Positions 40,515 through 50,392 of a stretch of DNA of 64,000 nt are shown piece by piece. Numbering within the stretch: the stretch's first letter is position 1; each line of letters opens with the position of its first letter. Below the pieces are notes generated by a model. It was given only the letters and a program-made list of their open reading frames with translations. It was not told where the DNA came from and made no database searches. The DNA lies in assembly GCA_029237695.1 (NCBI GenBank), contig CM055279.1, positions 6,838,323-6,902,322 of the forward strand, written 5' to 3'. Source of the stretch: Conchocele bisecta (Eukaryota; Mollusca; Bivalvia; Lucinida; Thyasiridae). The position numbers and the translations under genes are program-made.

Positions 40515-40772
40515 GGCGGTGACTGAAGATACTGGTCTTACCGCATCTGTGACCAGTCCTCCTATTGACCTACATGTACTACCAATTCAATTCAATCCAA
40601 TTCAATTCAATCCAATTCAATCCAATTCTTTCAATCCAATTCAATTCAATTCAATAGCAACACTAGTCGTGTTTTACCGGCAGAATAGCGACCCGTGCAG
40701 ACCCTGATCAGACTGCTCAGGGTCTACACTGGTCGCAAACGCCAGCAGGGTCTCATTTATCCTGTCACGGCC
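40515..40772 (-). mobile_element. CAGTCTGATC family with internal CAATTCAAT minisatellite
   Basis: Left end GGCGGTGACTGAAGATAC, right end CATTTATCCTGTCACGGCC, and the hairpin GACCCTGATCAGACTGC / GCTCAGGGTC at 40700. Between them, 40580-40655 is a run of AATTC and AATCC units (CAATTCAATC) that is not present in other copies. Confidence 0.7.
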
Positions 40773-41020
40773 ACAATCTACTTTGATGTGAAGCACTATT
40801 TCCATTATGTTTGTATAAGGATATCATTTGTAAATATGATGTCGGCTCGTTTATTGATGTATGTTCGGAATGCCGGAGATTCATGTATAATCATACAGTT
40901 ATTCCCGCGAGGAAACATGATGATGACACACGCGAAAAGGGGTTCGGTGATTCATTGCGAACAGTGTTGATCAAACGAATACATGTTTCTGCTTTTTGTC
41001 ATGCATACATTTAGGACACA

Positions 41021-41220
41021 AGTACTCACACACGCACGCGTGCAAACACAGACACCAGGCACACACACACATACACACGCACGGACACACATAGGCACGC
41101 ACACACACACACGCACACGCACACGCACGCCCAGCCGCACGCACGCGTGCACGCAGTAACGCACGCACATACACACGCTCGCACGCACGCACGCAAGCAA
41201 GCAAGCAAGCACGCACGCGC
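41021..41220. repeat. Imperfect (CA)n/(GCAC)n tract
   Basis: Alternating purine-pyrimidine sequence, mostly CACACA and CGCACG, ending in (GCAA)4 and GCACGCACGCGC. Such tracts can adopt Z-DNA. The three overlapping minus-strand open frames (40952-41316) are cysteine-valine-arginine repeats translated from this tract and are not genes. Confidence 0.95.
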
Positions 41221-41287
41221 AATTGCAATACAGTGTGGCATTTCTAAGCTGGACATTTGCCATGAAACACAGGTACAACTGGAATCG

Positions 41288-41350
41288 AACAATGGAACAT
41301 ATCTAAACCGACACATTCGGAGGTCCCCAGGGTGATTGGTTTACATATTG
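41288..41350 (+). mobile_element. GTCCGG family, degraded head
   Basis: AATGGAACATATCTAAACC, GGAGGTCCCCAGGGTG and GGTTTACATATTGTA retain the family order with many changes. Confidence 0.5.
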
Positions 41351-41360
41351 TAAAGAGGTC

Positions 41361-41755
41361 GCACCAGCGCTCCAGATAAGCTGCGTATTTGCTTAAATAC
41401 CCCATTAAACTTGCCAAAAACCCAATTTAAATCAGAAGTAGCGAGTATCAAAAAGCAATACAAAATGTGTGGTTCCTTTATCATGCTGCAGAAATCAATA
41501 AACAGACAGCACATATAGCATGTTTTTCTTATTTTCAATGAAAACACATCTTGGTATGTCATTAGAATTGTCTCCAAGGAGACAATTCTAATGACATGCC
41601 AAGACATGTTTTCATTTCGAAACAATAATTGCTGTCTGTTGATGTGTATAAACAGTAGTTTGATTTTATTTTACCCAATTCAAATGTTGAAATACCCAAT
41701 TGCTTCAGAAATAATGGAGTGACAATACTCAATTACTAATTCCTTATCTGGGTCA
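41361..41755. mobile_element. Palindrome ending GCTCCAGATAAG, with a perfect centre
   Basis: GCTCCAGATAAGCTG to AATTCCTTATCTGGG are the ends; TTTGATT, AATACCCAATT and CTGTCTGTT/AACAGACAG pair along the arms. The centre CATTAGAATTGTCTCC / GGAGACAATTCTAATG is perfect (41559-41595). A second copy with different interior lies at 55136-55520, and the same TCCAGATAAG end is at 51735. Confidence 0.7.
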
Positions 41756-41759
41756 CATT

Positions 41760-42067
41760 TTAATGATGATTGGATAAGATGAGAACACTTGAAATCTGCC
41801 TGCATGTGGAAACACTGTACAGTGTGTTTATGTACATGTGTATTTTTCAGATACCTGTAGGAGTGCTGATATGTGGCTTAAAGGCTACATGTACATACAT
41901 AAGGTTCGAAAACACAACATGACATGTTATTAATTTTATCTCGTACAATCATGTATGATAGCCTGCCGGCCAACTATAATAAAATATGTCATATAATGAT
42001 TGATTTATTGACTCCATCGGACGTACCGAGTATATGCATGTACTTTGTATCTGTGTAAAGTTACTCG
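41760..42067. other. No recognised feature
   Basis: Short unmatched stretch between two mobile elements. Confidence 0.4.
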
Positions 42068-42641
42068 TTTATTACATTATTGCGAATTATTTGCACGTTG
42101 TTTCGCTGTGAGAGAAAACCAATAAAGAACACCCATAATTGCGGGCGTATTTTCTTGGAAACATGCAAAATGTTTAATTTTTACAGTCAGCAGGAAGTTA
42201 TCTGAAAACTTGAAGAGGATTTCGACTAATCTGTAATGTTAATGTGATTGAACACATTCCAAACATGCATTAAAATATATCTAGTTCATAGAAACAGCTG
42301 CGTAATTGGTATTTCAAAAATATTATATGACGTCACATAAATTGACGTCATACAATGTGACGTAGAAAAGCGAGAAACACGTCATTGTGTAACTATTCAT
42401 GAGCACGACACAATTCATTGAGTGTAATCTAACAAATTGACATAATTATTATATATATACGTCATTGAAGTGTAATAAATAAGATATTCCATCGTCCATT
42501 TTTGAGTAGGTTGAACTAATACACGAGTGTACGACGGCTTCCGCGTAAACAACTCGTTCGCTTCACGTACTCGTTGTTTACGCGGAAGCCGACGTACACA
42601 CGTGTATTTTCTGATATTCAAATGTACAATGGAATATCCTC
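42068..42641 (+). mobile_element. GGATATTCC element, complete
   Basis: TTTATTACATTATTGCG to GGAATATCCTC then TA (42642-42643). It carries GAGAGAAAACCAATAAAG, GTGATTGAACACATTCC, ATGACGTCACATAAATTG and the large inverted repeat GCGTAAACAACTCG / CGAGTGAACG-type sequence near 42545-42590. The left TA is not visible. Confidence 0.85.
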
Positions 42642-42814
42642 TAATATTCAACTCCAGCAAACTGCTATACACCCAGGATTTGATCCTGGTTGAATAATCC
42701 GCCGATTGCCGGTAGTTTACATCGTTCTCGCATCGTTTTCGTTGTTTTAATTAGAAGACGATATTTTCGTTGGTTTAAATGTGTTTGTCAGAAACAGCTC
42801 GGACACGATACAAT

Positions 42815-42888
42815 AGGAATTCCTCGGCGAGCTTCGGAATTCCTACAGGTTTTCGAGCCGTGCCTGAAAACACAATATCAAAATACAC
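42815..42888 (+). mobile_element. GAATTCCTACC element fragment
   Basis: GGAATTCCTCGGCGAGC, CGGAATTCCTACAGG, GAGCCGTGCCTGA and ATATCAAAATACACTA, immediately left of the CTGTCTG element. Confidence 0.7.
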
Positions 42889-43472
42889 TACTGTCTGTTT
42901 CACGAAAGCTGCCCAAATTTTACGGCCATATAGACAATTCAAAAACAATATTATTTTCGATAATATTAAATTAAAGAAAAATTTAAGAATGAGCCTTCTT
43001 TTTATTTCGTGAAATTCGGTCAAATATTGATTTGATTACGAAAAATTGATCTGTCTATGGGAATTTAACATGGGGGAAAAAGTGGTAAGGAAGTGTGGGA
43101 GGAGTCAAAAAACGAAATATTTTGGAAATTGACTCCGAAACCTGACTAGATAGCTTGGATATGATCTAACTAAGAAAACAAAAGTTAAATTTTAAAAATC
43201 GGTCTAGTATTTCTAAAATTCAAAAAAAATTCCCCATGTTAAATCACCATAGACATCTTCACTCCGTGAAGATGTCTGAGAAGATGTCTATGGGGATTTA
43301 ACATGGGGAAATTGTCTTTTCGCAATAAAATCAATATTTGACCAAATTTCACGAAATAAAAAGAAGGCTCATTCTTAATTTTTCCTTTAATTTAATATTA
43401 TCAAAAGATATCTTGTTTTTTAATTGTTTATATAGCCGTAAAATTTGGGCAGCGTTCGTGAAGCAGACAGTA
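42889..43472. mobile_element. CTGTCTG palindrome, complete, TA-flanked
   Basis: TA then CTGTCTGTTTCACGAAAG to TTCGTGAAGCAGACAG then TA (43471-43472). The arms of about 180 bp include CCCAAATTTTACGGC, AAGAATGAGCCTTC, TTATTTCGTGAAATTCGG and AATTTAACATGGGG, all facing complements. The inner hairpin CATAGACATCTTCAC / GTGAAGATGTCT is at 43250-43295. Confidence 0.85.
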
Positions 43473-43474
43473 AT

Positions 43475-44011
43475 TGACTGTTCCACGGTTTTCAGCTGAC
43501 GAACTGTTTGCTGTTAAATAAATGAAATCTAAAAAACATTTAAATGTAAATACTTTTTCTCCAATAATAAAAAAGTCACCCTCCCTAAAAAAAATTGATT
43601 CATGAAATTCCATCAAATATTTATTTTACAGCGAAAAAACGATTGTCCTATGGGAATTTAACATGGGAGAAAAAGAGGTGGAAGCAGTGGGGGAGAAATC
43701 AAAAAGAGAAGAATTTTGGAAATTAAGTCCGAAACCTGACGATATAGCTTGGAAATGATGTAACTCGGTCCACAAATTACAAAATTATTTTTAAAAAATC
43801 TAGTTTAGCCCTCATGTTAAATTCCCATAGGAAAATAGTTGCTTTTGCGCAATATAATCAATATTTGACGGCATTTTATCAAATAATATAATTTGGGGAC
43901 GGTGACTTTTTTATTATTGATGAAAAAGTACTTACATTTAAATATTGTTTTGGATTTAATGTGTATAATGGCAAAAAATTCGTATAATGGCCAAACATGT
44001 GGAACAGACAA
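43475..44011. mobile_element. CTGTCTG-type palindrome, TTCCACG variant
   Basis: TGACTGTTCCACGG to ACATGTGGAACAGACA with arms AAATGAAATCTAAAAAACA, TTTTTCTCCAATAATA and AAAAAGTCACCCTCCC facing complements. It starts within 3 bp of the end of the 42889 element. Sister of 5530-6053. Confidence 0.8.
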
Positions 44012-45320
44012 TACAATACAATAATACAATACATTTTATTCACTCTAAGCCACATACGTGACACACGAGGTATACAATAGATTACATAATACAACGATGG
44101 GTAAAAATACAAAATGCATATGTATAAGCTCACTAGTCATTATAACCATAAAGCATTTCTTATAAAAATAGCTAAATTTCTTAATTGCTTTCCAGATTTC
44201 TTCTCAAATAGCTGTGCGAATTTTAAAATATTTGGTCTTCTAAAATAAAATGGCTTGATATACCGTCTTCGAACTTCATCATAGAAGCGGCACTCGAAAA
44301 GAAATGAAACTCGTCACCGAGAGCACCAGCGCCACATTTGTTGCAGACCCTGCTTGCTCTCGGCACACCTGTCCATCCACTACCAGTTTCGACCGCCAGT
44401 CTATGATTACAAGTTCGAAATCTGGTCAATGTTTTTCTTAACCTTTCCATGAGATTAATTAAATATGTTTCTAATCCAAACTCTGTTTTAAAGATTCTAT
44501 ACGTAATTCCACGTGAAGATGAATCGATGCTGGTGAGCCATGACTGAATAAACTGGTTCTGAAGCTGAGTCCTGGCGTAGTGGCTCAGCCAGATAGCATT
44601 AACATCGTTCTGGCTAAGCCATACGCCAGGAACTCCAATTTCAGTTAAAATAGATTTAACATTCTGAATCCATCGGAAATGAGTCACATTTGCTTCATGT
44701 TGTATATAACTTGTACATAAGAAACAATAATTTACTCTGCTTCCCTGAAACTAATTTTGCCCAAAACGAAATAATTCTACATTTAATGTCAATAATAAGC
44801 GGAAATTTGCCGGGTTCTCCATAAACCATGAAATTTGGTGTGGATTTCTTAACCCCCAAAACAGTTTTACAAAATTTCAAATGAATTGTTTCTATAGCCG
44901 AAATGTTTTCAAATCCCCAGATTTCACAGGCATAGCAGAGAATTGGAGTGATACATTGATCAAATAACTTAAGCTGACAGTCTACTGGAGTTGACAAGTT
45001 GTTAATCTTTCTAAATAGGCCGAAAAGAGCTTTGGATGCTTGGTCAATCAAATGTTTCTTAGTCTTATGAAAAGTTCCGTTTTGTGAAAAAATATTTCCC
45101 AAATATGTAAAGTGGTCTACAATTTCAATTGTGTTATCGTTATATGTAAAGGCTATCTTTTTTGATGATTTACGTTTTTTGAAAATCATAATTTTGGTTT
45201 TTGATGCGTTTACTTCCAATTTCCACTGAATACAGTATTGATGAAAATAATTTAGAGCATCTTGTAGGCCAGTTTCTGTCTCAGACATGAGAATAGTGTC
45301 GTCAGCGTATAACAACAAGA
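44011..45320 (-). mobile_element. 5'-truncated LINE with repeat tail
   Basis: On the minus strand: RT-derived coding remnant (45318 to 44140), a 3' untranslated region of about 110 bp and an ATTGT-repeat tail (44011-44035). It is cut at the 5' end just before the YADD motif, where it meets a GCTTGATT-family element, and at its 3' end meets the palindrome at 43475. Tail repeats of this kind are common in LINE clades that do not use long poly(A). Confidence 0.8.
44140..45318 (-). pseudogene. LINE reverse transcriptase C-terminal half, two frameshifts
   Basis: Starting at 45318 the frame reads LLYADDTILMSET, the RT catalytic motif C (two adjacent aspartates that bind metal). It continues through KLEVNASKTKIMIF (motif D/E), FTYLGNIFSQNG, a long thumb-like segment and LGVKKSTPNFMVYGE, to a stop after MYKLYTT at about 44695. 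Homology continues one frame over (HEANVTHFRWIQNVKS) in 44223-44687, containing LRKTLTRFRTCNHRLAVE and CNKCGAGALGDEFHF. A further one-base shift near 44295 restores a FFECRFYDEV-like ending that runs to a stop at 44140-44142. RT fingers and palm motifs upstream of YADD and any endonuclease are absent. Similar to jockey/RTE-like invertebrate elements; clade not determined. Confidence 0.85.
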
Positions 45321-45359
45321 ATGACAGAAGTCTAGTATAACACTTCAGTCTGCGCTCAT

Positions 45360-45505
45360 CTTGACAATATTTGTAAATATCTTCACATGTTCAGAATATT
45401 TCACTATTGAGCTTGAAATCAAGCACATTGATTGGCTGAGCCTGAGCTGAGCTACAGCTCAGGCTCAGACAATCAAAATGCTTGATTGGAAGTTGACATT
45501 GTCAA
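45360..45505 (+). mobile_element. GCTTGATT family copy, left part
   Basis: TTGAGCTTGAAATCAAGC, TTGATTGGCTGAGCC, hairpin TGAGCTGAGCTACAGCTC and AATGCTTGATTGGAAGTTG. The family sequence then continues at 46337 (GATGCTCAGATATGTTG), so the element is split by what lies between. Confidence 0.75.
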
Positions 45506-45967
45506 TACAGTAGCGCTTTTCTACAGGTCAACTATACGTACTATACCAATGCTATACTTATACTATACCAATACGATATGTTTTCTATACGATATGCATA
45601 TAATATAAACGTACGGTATGTTTGTACCGTACATACCAACCAATATCGTATACTACCATTCACATCATACGTTTATACGATTGTTATACATGTGTATAAT
45701 TCTGGTACGTTTGTATCGTACAAACATACCAGATTATGGTATATTCATACCATATCCGTACGGATATATCGTATATACGAACGGATATCGTATGTTTGTA
45801 TAACATTCGTATAGTACGATTGTACTATACGATGATACGGTACAAACATACCAATAGTATATGATCATACGATATGCTCATTAAATATACCAATACTATA
45901 CGATTACGATATGTATACGATATTAGTATATACAAACAGGTAAGGAGCAGAAAAGCGCTACTGTAGA
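45506..45967. mobile_element. CAGTAGCGCTTTTCT element, TA-flanked
   Basis: TA then CAGTAGCGCTTTTCTAC on the left and GCAGAAAAGCGCTACTG then TA on the right: 15-bp inverted termini with a TA duplication, as in Tc1/mariner-type elements. The interior is TACGATA-rich with many short dyads (GTACGGATATATCG, GGTACGTTTGTATCG). It interrupts the GCTTGATT copy at ATTGTCAATA. The open frames at 45578-45814 are translations of the TACGAT-rich sequence. Confidence 0.85.
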
Positions 45968-45974
45968 TGCTCAG
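45908..45974 (+). repeat. 67-bp direct repeat, left copy
   Basis: From GATATGTATACGATATTAG to GTAGATGCTCAG. It contains the last 57 bp of the TA-flanked element plus its TA and the first 9 bases of the host sequence. The right copy is at 46280-46346, with one mismatch (AAACAGG against AAATAGG). Confidence 0.95.
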
Positions 45975-46278
45975 GGGCCTATTTCATCAACATTGCAAAG
46001 TATACCTTAGTAGCAAAGTATACTTTGCGGGAGAAATTTTCAATTTTATGATAAATTTATTAATTTTTATTATACTGTATTTATTACATTATCACAGCCA
46101 ATTTGGCTGTGATAATGTAATAAATTCAGTATAATAATTCTGCATACTTTTAATCATGAAATATATGCATTTGTTAGTTCTATATGAAATAATGCAATTC
46201 AGGAAAAATAAATGATTACTCCCTCAAAGTATACTTTGCTAGTAAAGTATACTTTGCAATGTTGATGAAATCGGCTAC
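45975..46278. mobile_element. TATACTTT palindrome between 67-bp direct repeats
   Basis: GGGCCTATTTCATCAACATT to AATGTTGATGAAATCGGCTAC, complete with centre ATTATCACAGCCAATTTGG / CTGTGATAATG. It separates two copies of a 67-bp sequence. Confidence 0.9.
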
Positions 46279-46279
46279 A

Positions 46280-46346
46280 GATATGTATACGATATTAGTA
46301 TATACAAATAGGTAAGGAGCAGAAAAGCGCTACTGTAGATGCTCAG
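46280..46346 (+). repeat. 67-bp direct repeat, right copy
   Basis: See the left copy at 45908-45974. After it the GCTTGATT family resumes (ATATGTTGATAATCTGG, AATTAACGCAGGCGG) to about 46400. Confidence 0.95.
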
Positions 46347-46400
46347 ATATGTTGATAATCTGGACAGAATTAACGCAGGCGGTTGTGTACCTGCACCCAT

Positions 46401-47237
46401 TAACCAATGCTTGCAAGATTAGCGCAGCTGGCGGTGTATAACACGCATCGGTTTTGCCAGTATCGATGTCTTGTAGCAATAACAACCATTTTTGCCACGG
46501 CACCTCTGTTAAACGGGGAACGCGTGTAGTGTTAATAGCTGCAGTACTATTCTATTGGGACAGGATTAAAGTTGGGTATACTGTACGGTGTTCGCTGGCG
46601 ACCGGAATATATCGGGTAAATGGTCAAACACGTGTTTATGGTTAAATATAAGCGGTTTATATGTAATTGTAGTATGTGTATCCTTTTACTAGTAGTTAGG
46701 AAGATCGTCAATACTTGTACGACGTCTGTCTGCTTTAGATCATAAAACAGTACTTTGGTTCTGAGACCGAATGGTTTCTTTTATTTATTTTTTTAATATA
46801 TTGTTTTCGTTTGAGATGTTCATTTCATTTTGTGATTTTTTGCAAGTCACCAGACGCATATATGTTACTAAACGTTACTATAACTTCATTAAACTTGAAA
46901 TCGTCTGACAGTGTTCGATTTAATTTGTTCATGGTAGTGATTTTTATATGATCATATGGCGAATTTACACGGTACCATTTTGTTTGTCCATGACGATAAA
47001 ATGCTCGACGTGTAGGGATTTTTCTGACGCAGCGATATCTGAGAAGCAAAGTACTGTTTGTATATCCTTATATATAAGAGGACATTTTTGCAGTGTGTTT
47101 TTGTTCTTTCTGTCCGAGAATATCCAAAACGCTCGTTTAGCATACATGTATCGAGTTCATACAATTGATGTGAAGCATTTATATGAAGACATTAATATAA
47201 ATAGTAAATTACTCTATTTCTTATATGCATACAGGAT
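46401..47237. other. No recognised feature
   Basis: Moderate GC at 46480-46640, AT-rich after. Overlapping open frames at 46948-47304 and 46952-47164 lie on opposite strands and show no motif; neither is convincing. Confidence 0.35.
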
Positions 47238-47467
47238 CTCAAAGTATTTTATTAATTTTTATTATACTGAATGTATTACATTATCACAGCCATTTTGGCT
47301 GTGATAATGTAATAAATTATGTATAATAATTCTGCATACTTTTGATCATAAAATATACGCAGTCGTTAGTTCTATATGAAATAATGCATTTCGGGACAAA
47401 TAAATGATTACTCCCTCAAAGTATACTTAGCTAGATAAGCATGCTTAGCAATTTTTGTGAAATCGCT
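47238..47467. mobile_element. TATACTTT palindrome, left end truncated
   Basis: Starts inside the family (AAAGTATTTTATTAATTTT), then perfect centre ATTACATTATCACAGCC / GGCTGTGATAATGTAAT and a diverged right end GCAATTTTTGTGAAATCGC. Confidence 0.85.
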
Positions 47468-47469
47468 GC

Positions 47470-48125
47470 AGGAACAGAATTCACTTAAATGTAAAGCTTG
47501 GTTTCCATTTGATATGAGATTTATGAAACGAGTCACGCACAATGTATGCATAACATGTATGCCTAAAATTCAGTGCAAAGGGAAACGAGTTTGAGATTAT
47601 GTTTATCACATGACTTCAGCCTTCAAAGAGCAGATAATCCATCACGTTTCAGTGAACAGGCGCCATTGACTATTTTCGCATCTAGTTGAAATTTCCACGG
47701 AGAAAAATAGTTTTAATCCTAGCTATAAATATTATAAATATGCCATATAACAGGTTCCTGCTCTTTGTAAACACTTCATACTACCGAATGTGAGCTCATT
47801 CTGACAATTTCAGTAAAATCTTAGTGAGTCACGGACGCTACTAATGACATTTAAAACATGATGATATCATCGTCAAAACATCATTGCTTTGTCGCGCCAT
47901 TACGGACGTCATTTGGAACGTCTCTATTTTATTAATTTAACACAATTTTGACGCATAATACGAATACGTAATTACGGTGATGCGGCCAGCCAATCAAATG
48001 CTCTCAAGGTGTTATTACACGTGTGTAACATATTTAAGAAATGTGTTAAAACACGGCATAACAAGGATTTCATGTGATTCGTTCAATTTATCATATCAAT
48101 GTGGTATACAAAACTAGCATTATGT
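47470..48125. other. No recognised feature
   Basis: No repeat family matched and no coding signal. Confidence 0.4.
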
Positions 48126-48499
48126 AATAATTCCAGCACAAAAATATTTACACAATTCCCTAGCATTTCATTGGCCCGTAGCAAGTATCTGTACAAAATT
48201 TATATCCCAGTAAACTCCCACGCCGAACTACTTTCCGTAACCGTGAGGCGCAGTTAAAATAATTCTAAAGAAAACGGAAAATAAACACATTTTATTGATG
48301 AATTAATTTCAAATGCTGGAATTATAAGGAATGAATGGCCTTTTTGTGCAATTTATCGGGGATATAAACTTGGAAAAGTCGCGGGAATACTGGACGAAGG
48401 CCTTCCGGCCTTCCGGCCTTCCGGCCTTCGTCCAGTATTCCCGCGACTTTTCCAAGTTTATACCCCGATAAATTCCACAAAAAGGCCATTCATTCCTAT
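48126..48499 (-). mobile_element. AAGTCGCGGGAA element with expanded hairpin tip
   Basis: Body ATTCCAGCACAAAAATATT, GCCGAACTACTTTCC and GTAACCGTGAGGCGC, then the stem GGAATGAATGGCC, GGAAAAGTCGCGGGAA with complement. The tip is a four-fold 8-bp repeat GGCCTTCC at about 48399-48430, which itself folds, where the 34667 copy has a single GGCCGGAAGGCC. Confidence 0.9.
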
Positions 48500-48590
48500 A
48501 ATGTATAATTATTATCCCCGTCGGTTGTATCTATGCATTTGTTTGAAGATTATATCATATTAGACAATTGTTCCGACATGCATTTGTATT

Positions 48591-48818
48591 TGAGACACGC
48601 CAGGCGATTTTGTACCTACGGACATCTGCGATATTTCATGAACTATATTTACAGAAAATAGGATAATTTGCGTAAATAACTTCAGAAGCTGACACAAATT
48701 CCAGAGTACATGCATAATATAATTCTGCATGTACTCAGAAATTTTTGTCAACTTAAATTTTGTGAATGTATTTCATGAAATAACGCAGTTGTCACAAGGT
48801 ACACAATCGCATGGTGTC
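48591..48818. mobile_element. TGAGACACGCC palindrome
   Basis: TGAGACACGCCAGGCGATTT to GTACACAATCGCATGGTG, with TTCATGAACTATATTTAC / TGAATGTATTTCATG and centre GAGTACATGCATAATAT / ATTCTGCATGTACTC. Confidence 0.8.
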
Positions 48819-48864
48819 GTTTATTAATTATATGCAGTTAACTAGAAACTACCGGGCTGATATC

Positions 48865-48950
48865 AGGTAAGGATATGAAACTCGGCGAGCCTCGGAATTC
48901 ATACCGTTTCCGAGCCGAGACTGAATACACTAACCTACTGTCTGTTTCAA
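48865..48950 (+). mobile_element. GAATTCCTACC element fragment
   Basis: CTCGGCGAGCCTCGG, GAATTCATACCGTTTCC and GAGCCGAGACTGAATACAC, immediately left of a CTGTCTG end, the same order as at 42815-42889. Confidence 0.65.
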
Positions 48951-48985
48951 GAAAGTTTACGGCTATAAAATAAATTAAATAAGAA

Positions 48986-49298
48986 CAACCATTCAAATCG
49001 TACGTTCATACGATTTGTATACATGTGTATAATTCAGGTACGTTTGTATCGTACAAACATACCAGATTATGGTATATTCATACCATATCCGTACGGATAT
49101 ATCGTATATACGAACGGATATCGTATGTTTGTATAATATTCGTATAGTACGTTTGTACTATACGATGATACGGTACAAACATACCAATATTATATGATCA
49201 TACGATATGCTCATTAAATATACCAATACTATACGATTACGATATGTATACGATATTAGTATATACAAATAGGTAAGGAGCAGAAAAGCGCTACTGTA
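48986..49298. mobile_element. CAGTAGCGCTTTTCT element, left-truncated copy
   Basis: Starting at CCATTCAAATCGTACG it is almost identical to 45657-45967 (ACATGTGTATAATTC, CATACCAGATTATGG, CGTACGGATATATCG) and ends GCAGAAAAGCGCTACTG then TA. The first 150 bp of the family are missing. Confidence 0.9.
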
Positions 49299-49408
49299 GT
49301 TAAATCATTGCCAAGCTATCTAGCAAGGTTTCAGAGTCACCGTCAATTTCCAAAATGTTTCGCTTTTCAACTACTCCTCCAGGTTCTCCAGCTTTTTTTC
49401 CCCGTGAT

Positions 49409-49676
49409 AAATCCAGCACAAAAATATTTACACAATTCCCTAACATTTGATTGGTCCATAGCAAGTCTCTGTCCAAAATTTATATCCCAGTAAACTCCCA
49501 CGCCGAACTACTTTCCGTAACCGTGAGGCGCAGTTAAAATAATTCTTAAGAAAACGGAAAATAAACACATTTTCTTGATGAATTTAATTCAAATGCTGGA
49601 ATTATAAGGCCTTTTTGTGGAATTTATCGGGGTATAAACTTGGAAAAGTCGCGGGAGTACTGGACGAAGGCCGGAA
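49409..49676 (-). mobile_element. AAGTCGCGGGAA element, half hairpin
   Basis: Body (ATCCAGCACAAAAATATT, CCCACGCCGAACTAC, AAGAAAACGGAAAATAAAC) and one arm (AACTTGGAAAAGTCGCGGG, ACTGGACGAAGGCCGG). The second arm is absent. Confidence 0.85.
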
Positions 49677-49861
49677 TTATTAAATTCCCATACAGAAATC
49701 TTTTTTCGTAACGAAATATATTTGACAAAATTTTACGAAATAAAAAGAAGGCTCATTCTTACATTTTGATATAATCGAGAGAAAAATATTGTGTTTGCAT
49801 AGTTTATACAGCCGTAACATTTGGGTAGCTTTCGTGTAACAGACCGCAGTATTGTAATTAT

Positions 49862-50392
49862 CAGTTAAAGTTTTACGCTAGATAATGAGGTCATATGACG
49901 TGCTATTCATTGAAAAGAAGGCGGATTTGTTTACGTTGCGTCATTCGGTAACGGCATATGACGTCGTTCAACCAATCAAACGTCCGTTTTGAATTTTTGT
50001 TAACCCAGGTGTGGGTATCTACTTAATTTTGGAGACTATGATTGGTTATCGGTCGGTCTGTATTCGGTCAATGCATAGCGAGTTACCTAATAAATAGAGG
50101 ATCTTTCATGAGTGATGATTTAATACGATTGTTATTGAACGAGTTTACTGATTTCATAATGAACGAGGCTATTCCGTGTTTCTTATGAAATTAGTCAACG
50201 AGTTTAATACATAAATCACAAATGTTTGATTTTATTTATTGAATAAGCGCGTCACCATACATTGAAGCGCTTCAACAAACCTGTTTTATGTAACGAACTA
50301 ATTTGCATTTGCATTACAATAGCGTAATATGATTTTTATTACACTGTCTTAATACGCTGCGGGCACTCGTTTTATACAATACGCATATGCAA
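49862..50392. mobile_element. GAATTCCTACC body joined to AACTCGT palindrome
   Basis: GGCGGATTTGTTTACG, CGGTAACGGCATATGAC, GTATTCGGTCAATGC, TTACCTAATAAATAGAGG, then CATGAGTGATGATTTAATAC, GAACGAGTTTACTGATTTC and GAAATTAGTCAACGAG. The same two modules are adjacent at 59305-60000, so they probably form one element of about 550-700 bp. Confidence 0.65.

Larger units (their letters stand above)
48952..49861. mobile_element. CTGTCTG palindrome broken by two other elements
   Basis: Left end TACTGTCTGTTTCAAGAAAG at 48952-48985; interior TGCCAAGCTATCTAGC, GTCAATTTCCAAAATG at 49303-49400; right arm TTAAATTCCCATACAG, AAAGAAGGCTCATTC and TTTGGGTAGCTTTCGTG, ACAGACCGCAGTA at 49680-49861. The intervening pieces are a CAGTAGCGC element (48986-49298) and an AAGTCGCGGGAA element (49409-49676). 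Confidence 0.7.

Noticed and set aside
40952..41316. Three cysteine/valine/arginine-rich minus-strand open frames
   Set aside because: Translations of a CA/GCAC microsatellite.
46948..47304. 118-codon open frame
   Set aside because: Ends inside a TATACTTT element and overlaps frames on the other strand; no motif.
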